A stretch of DNA of 64,000 nucleotides from Eucommia ulmoides (lineage: Eukaryota; Streptophyta; Magnoliopsida; Garryales; Eucommiaceae). This document shows, piece after piece, positions 45,001 to 56,714 of the stretch (its first letter is position 1; every line of letters begins with the position of its first letter). Below the pieces are notes generated by a model, which saw nothing but the letters and a program-made list of their open reading frames with translations, made no database searches and had not been told where the DNA came from. A program made the position numbers and the translations under genes. The stretch covers positions 36,308,501 through 36,372,500 of the forward strand of contig CM028328.1 in the NCBI GenBank assembly GCA_016647705.1. Direction: 5' to 3'.

Positions 45001-46289
45001 TGTAATACCCCAAAAATTTATATTTTTGAAAATATTATTTTATATAAGTTTAATATTTTTGGGTTGTTTTGTATATTATGTAAATTTATAATTTTGGGGA
45101 GATAAGTATAATTATTGGATCTAATATGAATTAGTTTATAAATAAGAGTGTTAAATGTAATTTTAGAATTCTTAATCTAGAAGGAACCGATTGTGGCCAA
45201 AGAAAAAAAAAATTCGGCCACATGATTTCTCAAGCACATGATGTCAATGCAATATTCTTACCCATATGTGTGTGTACATGCCACGTGTACAAGGGAGAAA
45301 AAGAATATAATTATCATAACAATAAATATCAATGGACTCTTATGGTAATGACCCCCTAATACCTAGTATATGGATAGATATAGGAAAAGAAAAAGGAAGG
45401 GTTACACTGGAGGGGAATATGAACATAGGGTGGATTTTCGAAAGGAGGTGGGAAGGAAATTCTATATATATCTATATACAAAATACATATGTTAATATGT
45501 GTTTGACTGAGAATAGTGTTTCGATTGGATTTCGGTTTCAGGTTTTAGGTAGAATTTCTAAATCTTTAATATATGTATTTAATTTTCCTATTGTGTGATT
45601 TGTGTTATTATTGTTGTTGAATTTTAATTATTAAATTTTATGAAATAATTATGACTATGTGAAAATTATATGAAAATCATGCCAATGTGTTTTAATTGTC
45701 GCATTAATTAAATGCACATATTAGAAGGGATTAAAATTCTACTGTGCGTTAGCTTACAACCCCCACAGTTTTGATTGCAGGGCCGGTGAGAGCTAAACGG
45801 TGACAAGAATTTTATTCGAATTTCTATTTAATTTGTAATAATTATATTTATTATTTACTGTTGCAAAATTGACGCGATAAATAGACAAATTACAATAGTC
45901 GTCGTCGCATCGTAAAAATTCTCAAACATTTATAAAATAAAATATTATTGTATTATATACTTATGATTTATGAAATTCTAAGTTTGCAACCCCGGGAAAT
46001 GGCGCAAAGAATTTCATTGTTTGATTTCCATTAATGAAACCTATTTAATTAAAACTAAATAATTATGATTATGTATATATAAAAAAACTCACGAATTTAT
46101 GATAACTCCCTATGGCCTTGGGAAACGACCCTGACATGATTTTTATTTCATTCCAAAAATCTATTTAAAGAAACTTTGAGTAAAGTATAATTATCTACTC
46201 AGATAATAAAATATTAGTCGTTTAATTTTAGTATTAATTCTTCGAAGAGATAAACCGCGTGGCGACCCTAGGAAATCGGGTCATTACCA
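45001..46289 (+). mobile_element. Gypsy LTR (chromovirus-like) with PBS, element otherwise truncated
   Basis: Starts TGTAATACCCCAAAAATTTA and ends AATCGGGTCATTACCA. Two bases later a tRNA-iMet-type PBS, TGGTATCGGAGC, lies at 46292-46303. This is therefore a 5' LTR, not a solo LTR. Only about 250 bp of internal sequence follow before another repeat begins, and no gag or pol is left. TGTAATACCCC starts and GGGTCATTACA ends are typical of chromoviruses (family memory). Confidence 0.7.
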
Positions 46290-46291
46290 AG

Positions 46292-46303
46292 TGGTATCGG
46301 AGC
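46292..46303 (+). promoter_or_regulatory. Primer-binding site (tRNA-iMet type)
   Basis: TGGTATCGGAGC against the usual TGGTATCAGAGC; a single mismatch. Confidence 0.75.
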
Positions 46304-46560
46304 GGAATTAATAGTAATATTAATTTATTTATAAATGGTGAAATATTTGAGGTAGAATTCCCTATAGGAGAAATCAAGTGGCAGCTCTGGAAAACCAAGC
46401 CGTTACATGTGTGACATGTGCTTCACGAGGATCAAATTGTATGAAAATGCATTATCTAAGCTTACGATCAATTAGTTTGGATTACCTACCAATGGCGATC
46501 CAGTCTTTCCCATTACGATATCCACATCCATGATATTGAGTCAGTTCAGAGAAGGTTGGC
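46304..46560 (+). other. Leader remnant of the truncated gypsy element
   Basis: No recognisable gag. It contains GTGGCAGCTCTGGAAAACC and an AT-rich stretch, and breaks off before the TRIM-like sequence. Confidence 0.4.
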
Positions 46561-46570
46561 GAAAAAAGAT

Positions 46571-47091
46571 AAAACCAGTCAAGTTATAAGTATGAAAGAA
46601 AATCTCACCTAATGACTTAGCTTAAGAGAGGTCTAAGACCGCCTACCACAGGTATCAGAGATAGATTTTGGGGTTGATAAATTCCCAAAATCACCCTACA
46701 CTGGTATCTGAGCAAGCTTTTAGGGTTGAGAGAGGTTCAAGACCATATCTACACTAGTATCAGAGCGCAAGTTATAACAACCCTAGCCTAATAGCCACAA
46801 CGGGAGAGATTAGACGAGATTAGCTAACCAAAGGCCTATTTTCTGGAGATATTGTTGAGTTTATCCCACATCGAATGTGGAAGGGACTGGTGGTCAAGTT
46901 ATAAGTTTAACAGAATGCCTTACATCATGACCTAGCTTTTGGGGTTGAGAAAGGCTCTAAATCACCCTACACTAGTATCAAAGTTAGCTGTTATGGTTGA
47001 GAAAAACCAAATACCACCCTACACTAGTACCTGAGCTAGTTTTGCGGTTGAGAAAGGCCTAAGACCACCCTACACTTTGATACTTTGTAAG
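46571..47091 (+). mobile_element. TRIM-like element with iterated LTR-end/PBS modules
   Basis: A typical TRIM LTR is at 46853-46971 (TGTTGAGTTTATCCCACATC ... GGGGTTGAGAAAGGCTC ... CCCTACA). A 5'-truncated copy is at 46571-46648. The LTR end plus PBS (consensus GGTTGAGA..CCACCCTACA then CTGGTATCAGAGC) is present six times, with PBS parts at 46650, 46701, 46754, 46972, 47024 and 47074, so each LTR is followed by two more modules 50-53 bp apart. No coding capacity. The tRNA-iMet PBS is standard for TRIMs. Confidence 0.7.
47087..47091. repeat. Left TSD of solo LTR b2 (GTAAG)
   Basis: GTAAG; copy at 50382-50386. Confidence 0.9.
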
Positions 47092-50000
47092 TGACGCACC
47101 CCGTATTTCGATAGCGGAAGAAGTAGAGAATCGGGAAGATGAAGAAAACAAGTTTCATTCTTTCCCCTCAAAGTCGTCCAAATTCTTTCATTTTGAAAAT
47201 GATTTTTCAAGGGCTTTTCTAGGCATCAGTTTTCAAAAACTTCTTGGGCCGAGATTTTTTGTTAAAAAATGGAGTTTCCATCTAGCATGGGGTTAAATGG
47301 TATGCTAGGTCACCGGAATTTTAAAAATTCATTTTTCCTTTTGAAATAGCTCATGTTTTGACTTCCACAGGTCCATGTACTAGAGATATTCTTTAAGTTC
47401 AACAGTCAGTTATGATCGGGGAAGGTGTTAGACACTCCAAGACACTCGTCCATAGACGATACCTCAGTCTAAATAGATATTCACTGATAGACACTATCTA
47501 AGTAGTTTTTTTTATTTACTTAAACAAAATTATTCTCATTTTTTAAAGTTTTTGCTCTTTTTATGCATTTTTGACATGATTTAATGGAAAGCAAGTAAAT
47601 ACTACAGCTACTACTAGTCAACGACACCTAATAATAGTTTATATACAGACAGATATGTAATTACGCAAGTTATACTAAATGAAATGAAAACTAAGACTAA
47701 GTTGTTTGGATACGCAACCGAACCCGCACATGGGTTGCCTAAGTATCTCGAATAAGAATCAAGTCTTTACGTAGTTCGTTCTGGTTAAGGGAAAGGATAT
47801 GGTTTATAATTAGAGGAATGACCGAACCCTATGGGTTGCCTACGTACATTGGGTGGTTACCAAAGATCAGGTCAGGCGTAGTTCATTATTGTCTTGTTAA
47901 AGGAAAAGGGTTTATTATTAAAGGTATGACCGAACCCGTATAGGCTGCCTACGTACTTCGGGTGGTTACAAATATCAGGTCGAACGTAGTTCAGTCTTGT
48001 CTCATTGAAAATTGGGTTTATTATTAAAGGTATGACTTAACCCATATGGGCTACCTACGTTCTTTGGGTGGTTACCAAAGATCAGGTCAAACGCAATTCA
48101 GTGTTGTTATGTTTGAAAAGCTAGGTTGGTTTCAGTTAAAGACTAAGTTTGGTTTTAGTTAAAGAATGGTTTGTTTTAATTAATTTCAATTGATTATTAG
48201 TTAGTTTGGGTTGATTATCAGTTAGTTTTGGTTGATTATCAGTTAGTCTTCGTTAATTATTAGTTAGTCTTGGTTGTAAACAACCTGAATCACAACCTTA
48301 ATTAGCTATTATTAATAGATTTTAGAGTTGTGAACAACCTGAATCACAACTCTAATATATACATAACAACCTTTGATTTTGTCAAAAACACCTTAAACAA
48401 ACTCATTTATTTTGTTTAGTTTAATGTTACTGTGTGTTTTGTTTAGCTAAAAAATAAAAGAAAAATGATGTTCTTTGGGGAATCGTAGAAACTATACACA
48501 ACTCATGGTGTGATAGAAGTTTTGTTTGAATCCTCACGTATTCTTAACAAGTTATCGAACGATTTTATGTTTTTGAATGTTCTTAAATGTTCTTTAATGT
48601 TTTTGAATGTTCTTGAGATGCTTGAAATGGTTTTGTATGATTTGAGCCTAGTTTGGTTGTTATAGTTAAAATTAAGTGTTTGTTTGATGTTATTGACAAA
48701 ATCAAATGCTTGTTTGGTTGTTTTAGTGTTTGTTTGGTTGTTTTATGTGTTTTATGTGTTATGTACATGTAAGTAAAGAACTTCAAGAACACCTTCCAAC
48801 ACTGGATTTCGGCATAATAACAACGTGTTAGTTAAGAAATATGCTTGAGAGGCCTAAGACCCGAGAGGGTTTCTTGAGTTTAGAGAGAGAAGTTAGGCCT
48901 TCAAGACTTACAAAAATGAGAAAAGAGGCCCTGTATTTATAGGTCTGGGGGCCTGTGCATTAGCTAATGCGTAGGCCAATCCAGGTTGTTCCCTGGGGAG
49001 TGTTTGGCCTAAGAGGTTAGTTGTCTTGATTTAATCTTGTTTGGCTTGGAACTAATTTACTATGGAAGATTTGATTCTCAAAGATTTGGTAATCATTATT
49101 GGATTCTCAAAGATTTGGTTGTCATTACCAAATCTTTTCAAAGTTTTAGTAATGATTGGTACTCATTACCAATGATTGGAAGTCATTACCAATTATTTTC
49201 TCTCCTCCAATCAAATTCCTTGCACATGGGTGCATTTATGACTAGATTTTATAAATCTAGTTCAGTTTAGGGGATAAGTATCGATTAGATTCATTATTTC
49301 GGTTTGGTCATCATAAATGCATCCAAGGTGCATTGAACCTAGTCTTGAGGTGTCACTTTGTATTTAATTCTAGGTTATGAGTAATTTCTTTGGGATTACT
49401 CCTAAGTTTGGGTTTGGATGGAGTCGAGTTAACTTGACTTGTAATCGACGGTTAATTTCCAAGTCTCCTAGTTACCCTTAGATATTTTGGTGAAAATATC
49501 TAGGTTCAATGTATCTACCCTTTCGATGTCATCCCTAATAATTTAATTCTTGATGAGATATGAATTTAATACATTGCTTAGAGGCCACACATCTAGTTTG
49601 GTTTCGGTAACGGGTTGTCACGATTCTAGGATTTCAGTTAGTTCAAAGATATTTTGCTTAAAATATTTAGATATCTTGAATGTGGTCCTGAAATGTCATA
49701 CCAAGAATTTAATTCTTGATGGTATGGGCATTCAATTCTCATTGAATGCTTTACTTAGGTGGCGAACCAAATCGGTTTAGTTTCGATAACGGTTGGTTGT
49801 ACCCTAAATGTCTTGGTTCCCTTCCTTATCCATTTGGTAGGCAACTTCTAGGAAGGTTCCTTGGTAATTATAAGGCTTCATTTGTGGGCCTTAAATTATG
49901 GCTAGTCCCTTGATGCATTGGGCCTAGGGTGGTTTGTCAAGACTACTTGGATTTGGTGTAAATCTAAGTTAAGCCCTATCCTTAAATCATCTTGTGATTT

Positions 50001-50381
50001 AGGGTTTTGTCATAACCTTTACAAGCCTATAGTAAGGTGTCTTTGATTGTTTGGTGGTAGTATTTGTTGTGGTATACTTAAATGAAATGAATATTTTTGG
50101 TGTTAAATTGACAAGATTCAGGGGTTGTAAATGTTTCACGGTCAGGGTGGGTAATTGAGTTAATTGTTTGAAATGTCCTATAATTTAAAGTTAGTGACTA
50201 AGATTTACCTATACTAAATATGATTTGATGAAAATCAAACTTTAGTAAAGTCATTTTAGGCCTCTTTAAATCATGGGAATTTCGAGGTTGACCGAAAACT
50301 TTTACTTAACTGTATTTTGTCAAATTCTGAACTTGTACTCAATTCGACACTGACTGGACGAGACAAAATATGGTGTCTACA
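47092..50381 (-). mobile_element. Solo long Tat-like LTR (copy b2), intact ends
   Basis: 3,290 bp. On the minus strand it starts TGTAGACACCATATTTTGTC (50381 down) and ends GGGGTGCGTCA at 47092, flanked by a perfect GTAAG TSD, so it is an independent solo insertion in the TRIM-like element. Order on the minus strand: TTGACAAGATTCAGG-like 5' region, palindrome-like block near 49080-49180, TATAAAT (near 48937), CTTGAAGGCCTAACTTCTC, ~105-bp modules (48105-47700), GTGTCTAACACC, and a TGGAAACTCC version of TGGCGACTC. This copy defines the LTR boundaries of the family. Confidence 0.85.
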
Positions 50382-50386
50382 GTAAG
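50382..50386. repeat. Right TSD of solo LTR b2 (GTAAG)
   Basis: Exact match to 47087-47091. Confidence 0.9.
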
Positions 50387-51487
50387 TAGTTTTTTAATAT
50401 TCATCTTGTATCTTTATCAGTTCTTCTTTATTGCCTAAATGTGTTCCCGTTGTACTTCTACGTGATATCATTGCATTAATGTTATTTGTATTGCAGGGTA
50501 CTTGTTCCCTTTGGAGGGAGTTCCCGTATATAACTTCCCATATTTACATCATATTGTTGTCGTCTAGGGTACAATTTCTCTTTAGGAGACACTTCTCTTA
50601 CCGAACGTCCCTTATATTTTTTGTTTTACAAATCTGTGCAGAGTATTTTGTCCCTAAGCTTCAATTGGGACATGTAGTTTTTTTTACCTGCTAATTAAGA
50701 GATGCATTTTTTTTTATTTTTTTTGTGACATGTAATATAAAGAACAATTAGACTTCATCCTTTTTAGGTTAGAGTACGAATTCTCATTTTTAGAAAAGTA
50801 CATTATTGTTTTCAAGCTGGACCAACTCTATATCCTTAAACTCATTGTATACTTTGCATGTCCTTCTTTGGAATTGCATAAAATTATTTAGAATTATGTT
50901 ATTCATTACTTTTAGAAATTTTGTAGTACTTTCAAGCATAATTAGCCATTGTGGGAAGTTAAGGCCCTTTCTAGTCATAAATTATGCGATACCAACTCTT
51001 CTATTGTCATTCACATTTCTACAATGCTACTTTTTCAAGGTAAATAAACGTTTAATATCAAGTCAAGTTTTTAAGAAAAATTAGCTGAATTTGATTTCTC
51101 TTTGCGGTGAATAAATGATATTATAAGTCAATCCTACTTAGTTTTTCTTTTAGATAAGATGATAGGCAAAACAATTAATGCATTCCTGATGGTAATACAT
51201 ATTTTATATTTCACGGAGTATTTGCGGAGCGAGATGAACTGACTTTACACCGTTGGAATTACCATTTTATTCAAATAAAAGTATTTTCATACTGAATTCT
51301 CATTTACTATTCCTTTGAATTCAAGTTTCAAAACAATCTCTAATATAAGATGATTGGACAAAGCATTTCTTGAGACGGGGTGTGTATCGTGATGTTCAAA
51401 ATTTCTTCTAAAATCTTTAATATCCAAATTTATTGTTTACACAATTAATAATGAAAGGGTGAATCACATATCAATAAAATATTCTAG
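50387..51487. other. Unassigned sequence, possibly ordinary intergenic DNA
   Basis: A ~1.1-kb stretch without recognisable element. An 87-codon open frame (50431-50694) has no recognised motif. TTATTTGTATTGCAGGG at ~50483-50499 resembles a plant 3' splice site, but no exon is supported. It resumes right of element F at 56710. Confidence 0.35.
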
Positions 51488-51492
51488 TTATG
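51488..51492. repeat. Left TSD of element F (TTATG)
   Basis: TTATG; copy at 56710-56714. Confidence 0.9.
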
Positions 51493-52528
51493 TGGTGGCC
51501 GCAAATAATGCGCGACCACTTTCACCGCAAGTGTACGGATCAAATTTTAGTATAGTGGACATTTTGATCGGATATCGTATCCACAGGGATTGGTTGAGAT
51601 TACTATTGAGTATCGCGATTGTCATAACCTGACTTTATCTAGGCGACAAAAATAGAATTTAATTTAATACTAATACTAAACTAAAATACTAATTAAGTTA
51701 ACTATACTATAAATACTAATTTGAGATTGTTTAGGGGAGTAGATTGCCTAGGGATTAACTTTATTTACTTAAATGCGTTTGATTTCGTTTTAGTTAACAT
51801 TAACGACGTTCAGCGTATCCGACAATCTCGGTTCGTAAACTCCTTCGCCACCTCTTCCGAGTGTAAGACTAGGGAATACGTGACTTCATGTCAAAGCCGA
51901 AGTCCCCCTCAACGTCTTAACGATTTTAGGTCACGTGAGTCTCGCCCTAACGTCATTGATTGCACACTTTCTAACGCCCTCCCGGGTCGTTAGACTGTCG
52001 TGTTGTGTTAACTCTAGTCCGAATCCGGGGTTACCTCTCCCGAGTGTCAAACCCCGTATTCTCAATATATCTAAATAAGTATATAATCATAGAAAACACG
52101 ACAACACAATCGAAATTATAAGGAACAACCATAAACGAAACACAAATTCAACCAAAACTACATTTTCATAAATAATACGTTAATCCCTATTACAATCCAT
52201 GTTTAACTCATGGTCCTAACCGTTTGTACAATGTAAAACAAGCTAAACATCCTGAAGAACTACCAAAATAAAGAAAACAAAAAGAAGAAACGAGCGACTT
52301 AGCCGATATCCGAAGATTTACCGCTAGAACCGTCCACCGATCGCTTCCCTCTTCATCCTCCACCTCGGGTTGAGAGCTCTCCCTCAAAAATCCCTAATCC
52401 TCCTCCTAAAATATGTCCTAAGGCCTTAAGGGCTTAAGAGAGGGAAGAGAGAAGGAGAGAAGAGATTAAAAATATCCAAAAGATCTCAAAATATCTCATA
52501 AATATCAAGGTTATTCTGCAGGATTTTT

Positions 52529-52602
52529 GCCTAGGTGAAGAAAACTTCACCTAGGCAAAGTTAAGTTGGTTAACTTTCTGCCGAAATTTCGCCTAGGCGA
52601 AG
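52529..52602. repeat. Hairpin and palindrome cluster in LTR F
   Basis: GCCTAGGTGAAG (52529-52540) and CTTCACCTAGGC (52545-52556) are perfect 12-bp inverted arms around AAAA. Next come AAGTTAA / TTAACTT (a second small stem) and the perfect 14-mer TTCGCCTAGGCGAA (52588-52601). The same block in the 5' LTR (56055-56130) is partly decayed. Confidence 0.9.
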
Positions 52603-52797
52603 TTACTACAGGTTTGTAATTTTGTTTTGGATGTAACTCCTTCATTTGAACTCCGATTGAGGTGATTCAAAAACCTATGGAAAGCTAAGAAAAAGATATA
52701 CAACTTATATGTTTTGAGTATTTTCAAAATCGGATTGAATCATAGTCCAAAATAGCTTTGAAGTTACAGCACATGTACCGGCTTTGCAGGTTTGGTG

Positions 52798-52955
52798 ACT
52801 GCCTAGGCGAAGAAGTAGGCGGTGGACTTGGAAATGTTTCTACTTGGGTTTCCACCTAGGCGGAGGAATTTCCTTCCTAGGCGGTGGGCTGTCAGTAGCC
52901 TTTTTTCTTTCTCAGCATCTTCACTGCCTAGGCGGAGGTCTAGACGCCTAGGCAG
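52798..52955. repeat. CCTAGG-core palindrome cluster in LTR F
   Basis: Five CCTAGG cores near 52802, 52856, 52877, 52928 and 52949 within CTGCCTAGGCG, CCACCTAGGCGG, TTCCTAGGCGG, CTGCCTAGGCGG and CGCCTAGGCAG contexts. The matching cluster in the 5' LTR is at 56326-56485. Confidence 0.88.
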
Positions 52956-53181
52956 TGGGCTTCCTTCATATTTTTGCCTCCTTGCTTGTTTATCCACCGT
53001 AACTTCGACACGCCTATGGTTCGATCTCATCGTTTTCGCTCCAGTTTCCTATCTTTTTGCTCCACACACCTGATTTATACAAAAAGTATAAAAACATATT
53101 AAAACATATAAAAATAACTATAAACATACTCGAAAACTAACAAATTCGGATTGGAAATACGTAGGTAATTTACACCTATCA

Positions 53182-54732
53182 AATATCCCCAAACTCAAAA
53201 TTTGGCTAGTCCTTGAGCCAAACACCCACACAATACGAAAAAGTAAACAAAGTAATTACGAAATTAAAAACTATAAACGAAAAACATTAAAAACAAAAAT
53301 ATGCAAGTTTTGATTATCATCTACCGGCCGAAAGATTTTTCCCTCATCGGCCCCTATTCCTATCAAGTTCAAGCATAAATCACACCATGTGATGTTCTAG
53401 AATTTTAACGTTTAAAAATAGTAAGCGCCATTCTAGATCCTGTTTAAGTGTGTATATGATTAAACTCAAATATACTACTATCCATTGATTAGATGGGATT
53501 ATCCCTAAATAAAGATCATGACTAAAATCTTTAAAGTATAGGGAATCCATACGCCTGACCTGGGATCTATTCTCCACTAATGTAGGCTCGGAGGTTCAAA
53601 AAGATCAATAGGACTTGGTTTGGTTTTGGAATAATGGCCAAGGGTATTTTGGAATAGAAAATAGGTTAACGTCGTTAACTTAACGTTACCCGAGGCACAT
53701 CGCTTGGCACACTCACACTCGAAACCCCATAGTTTATTTAGAAACAACCCTGAACAAACGTTTAAGAACGTCGTACTCACTTGTCATGTAAAAAAAATGA
53801 TTTTTTTTATTTTTATTTTTTTAACACACCCCCAAACTCATTCGAATTTCTACATTTTTAAGAGTGTGTAAAAATGATTAAGTAACACACCCCAAAACGT
53901 ATTCAAATTCTTATAACCTTAGGAATGTGCAAACAATATGAATGACAAACGAAAAGCGACTACTCGAATACTGAACCAAATTAGAATTTCGGCCTAAACC
54001 CAACTGCTCACATCAAGTAGCGAAATGCTAACTTGATTCACTCAAATTGTGCTTTCAGTTTAACGATATAGGTTTGGAAAAAGTTCAATCGGCTAGGGTA
54101 TTTGTTAAGTGTTCAGAATTAAAATGGCTATTAGGCTTCAACAGGGTAATGAAGGGTAATGATTTATCAGGGTAAGCTTAAAAGGCTTAGGCGATAAAAT
54201 GACTGCCTAAATCATATCTCCTAAACAACCTCGCCTAGGATTTCGCCTCGAATTTTTCCCAAATCAAGTTCTAGAATCCCTATTGTCATGAAATTGAGTA
54301 AAGGATAATTGGTTTCAAATCACTTAGATAGTACTATATTGAGTTTACGTGCTCGTGCATTTAGGATCCACAATAACTTTTACTAAGACAATACGTCAAC
54401 CACACAACACATATGAATGAGCTTTACGCTCGACCTCAAAACAATCAGAGGATAGAGTCATCATTAGGTAAAGGCCCCGATGACGTCAAAACATAGCACA
54501 AAACAACATCTAAACTAACAATCTAATCCTAAACAAGCATGCAAGCGATAAAAACAGTAAAATTTAACTAAAAATATAAACACATACTAAAACATACTAC
54601 ACATCACCACCAACTCAACACAAGTGATGTCCTAAACAAGTCGTCAGCGATCCCAATGACAGTATATAGCATGATATTGAAGACGGGGGTTTAGAATACA
54701 TACCTGGGAGGCGAGAAAATCTCGCCTCCGAC
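53182..54732 (-). other. Non-coding tail of element F
   Basis: Inverse of the tails of A, C and D: ACACACCCCCAAACT near 53825 (the G-rich tract on the minus strand), CGTACTCACTTGTCATG near 53771 (right arm of the stem-loop on the minus strand), ACGTTACCCGAGGCACA near 53684, and GGAGGCGAGAAAATCTCGCCTCC (54708-54730), a small perfect stem. No coding capacity. Confidence 0.75.
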
Positions 54733-54881
54733 TCAAATTGACGGAGATGTATCTAACTTATTTATGACCCTGGGTTGCCTCCCAAGAAGCGCTTGGTTTA
54801 ATGTCCTCGGCCCAACACATGCCCTCAAGACTCGCGAGATATTCAATGATCGAACTGGAAGAGCACCTGTTGATCTAACAT
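54733..54881 (-). pseudogene. gag remnant of element F
   Basis: The ATG (54881, minus) and first codons MLDQQVL match D, but the frame stops after 12 codons. The rest joins directly to the C-terminal end (LLGRQPRVINKL in another frame) and GGGAGGCAACCCAGG. About 900 bp of the gag-like frame present in D are gone. Confidence 0.7.
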
Positions 54882-54996
54882 CTTCAAGCATCCTACCGGA
54901 AACAAAAACAAAACTACAAATGAAAATTATATACAAAAATGCCTGGATTAAAATCAAGTTATTTACTCCCAATATCGATAGCAATCAATAAGACAA

Positions 54997-55014
54997 TCCC
55001 TAACAACGGCGCCA
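54997..55014 (-). promoter_or_regulatory. Primer-binding site (tRNA-Asp) of element F
   Basis: On the minus strand TGGCGCCGTTGTTAGGGA, six bases after the 5' LTR end. Three mismatches to the tRNA-Asp complement (TTA where CGG is expected). Confidence 0.8.
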
Positions 55015-55020
55015 AAAACT

Positions 55021-56709
55021 TGGTGGCCGCAAATAATGCGCTGCCACTTTCACCGCAAGCGTACGGATCAAGTTTTAGTATAATGGACCTTTTGATCGGG
55101 TATCGTATCCACAGGGATTGGTTGAGATTACTATTGAGTATCACGATTGTCATAACCTGACTTTATCTAGGTGACAAAAATAGAATTTAATTTAATACTA
55201 ATACTAAACTAAAATACAAATTAAGTTAACTATACTATAAATACTAATTTGAGATTGTTTAGGGGAGTAGATTGCCTAGGGATTAACTTTATTTACTTAA
55301 ATGCATTTGATTTCGTTTTAGTTAACATTAACGGCGTTCAGCATATCCGACAATCTCGGTTCGTAAACTCCTTCGCCACCTCTTCCGAGTGTAAGACTAG
55401 GGAATACGTGACTTCGTGTCAAAGTCGAAGTCCCCCTCAACGTCTTAATGATTCTAGGTCACATGAGTCTCGCCCCAACGTCATTGATTGCACACTTTCT
55501 AACGCCCTCTCGGGTCGTTAGATTGTCGTGTTGTGTTAACTCTAGTCCGAATCTGGGGTTACCTCTCCCGAGTGTCAAACCACGTATTCTCAATATATCT
55601 AAACTAGTATATAATCATAAAAAACACGACAACACAATCGAAATTATAAGGAACAACCATAAACGAAACACAAATTCAACCAAAACTACATTTTCATAAA
55701 TAATACGTTAATCCCAATTACAATCCATGTTTAACTCATGGCCCTAACCATTTATACAATGTAAAATGAGCTAAACATGCTCAAAAACTACCAAAATGAA
55801 GAAAACAAAGAGAAGAAACGAGCGACTTAGTCGATATCCGAAGATTTACCGCTAGAACCGTCCACCGATCGCTTCCCTCTTCATTCTCCACCTCAGGTTG
55901 AGAGCTCTCCCTCAAAAATCCCTAATCCTCCTCCTAAAATATGGCCTAAGGCCTTAAGGGCTTAAGAGAGGGAAGAGGGGAGGAGAGAAGGGATTAAAAA
56001 TATCCAAAAGATCTCAAAATATCTCATAAATATCAAGGTTGTACTGTAGGATTTTCGCCTTGGTGAATAAAACTTCGCCTAGGCAAAGTTAAGTCGGTTA
56101 ACTTTCTGCCGGAATTTTGCCTAGGCGAAGTTACTACAGGTTTTCAATTTTGTTTGGGCTGTAACTCCTTCATTCGAACTCCGATTGAGGTGATTCAAAA
56201 ATATATGGAAAGCTAAGAAAAATATATACAACTTCCATGTTTTGAGTATTTCCAAAATCGGATTGAATCATAGTCCAAAATAGTTTTGAAGTTACAGCAC
56301 ATGTACCGGCTTTGTAGGTTTGGTGACCGCCTAGGCGAAGAAGTAGGCGGTGGACTTGGAAATGTTTCTACTTGGGTTTCCACCTAGGTAGAGGAATTTC
56401 TTGCCTAGGCGGTGGGCTGTCAGTAGCCTTTTGTCTTTCTCAGTATCTTCACTGCCTAGGTGGAGATCTGGACGCCTAGGCAATGGGCTTCCTTCATATT
56501 TTTGCCTCCTTGCTTGTTTATCCACCGTAACTTCGACTCGCCTACGGTTCGATCTCATCGTTTTCGCTCCAGTTTCCTATCTTTTTACTCCACACGCCTG
56601 ATTTATACAAAAAGTATAAAAACATATTAAAACATATAAAAATAACTATAAACGTACTCGAAAACTAACAAATTCAGATTGGAAATATGTAGGTAATTTA
56701 CACCTATCA
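55021..56709 (-). repeat. 5' LTR of element F
   Basis: 1,689 bp, same length as the 3' LTR. The first ~165 bp compared by eye at the PBS end show nine substitutions; later stretches are closer. Confidence 0.92.
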
Positions 56710-56714
56710 TTATG
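56710..56714. repeat. Right TSD of element F (TTATG)
   Basis: Exact match to 51488-51492. Confidence 0.9.

Larger units (their letters stand above)
51493..53181 (-). repeat. 3' LTR of element F
   Basis: On the minus strand TGATAGGTGTAAATTACC (53181 down) to GGCCACCA (51493). Palindrome clusters at 52529-52602 and 52800-52955. A PPT-like GAGTTTGGGGATATT precedes it (53182-53200, minus). Confidence 0.92.
51493..56709 (-). mobile_element. Element F: youngest non-autonomous Athila-like copy, gag almost wholly deleted
   Basis: 5,217 bp on the minus strand with two LTRs of equal length (1,689 bp each: 55021-56709 and 51493-53181) and a perfect TTATG TSD. The internal region is only 1,839 bp: PBS, a gag remnant and the family tail. 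In sampled stretches the LTRs differ by roughly 3-5 % (by eye), fewer differences than in A. It carries the CCTAGG-core palindrome class with extra TTCGCC-type arms. Fully dependent on other elements for proteins. Confidence 0.92.

Noticed and set aside
50431-50694. 87-codon frame after a splice-acceptor-like site
   Set aside because: No similarity recognised, no matching donor or further exon; not enough to call a gene.
51721-51993. 90-codon frame repeated almost exactly at 55249-55521
   Set aside because: Both lie at the same position in the two LTRs of element F, on the strand opposite to the element. Duplication follows from being LTRs.
52803-53073. Overlapping frames on both strands with Arg/Leu-rich peptides
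   Set aside because: They translate the CCTAGG palindrome cluster in LTR F. The same frame recurs in the other LTR at 56331-56601, showing it is LTR sequence, not a gene.
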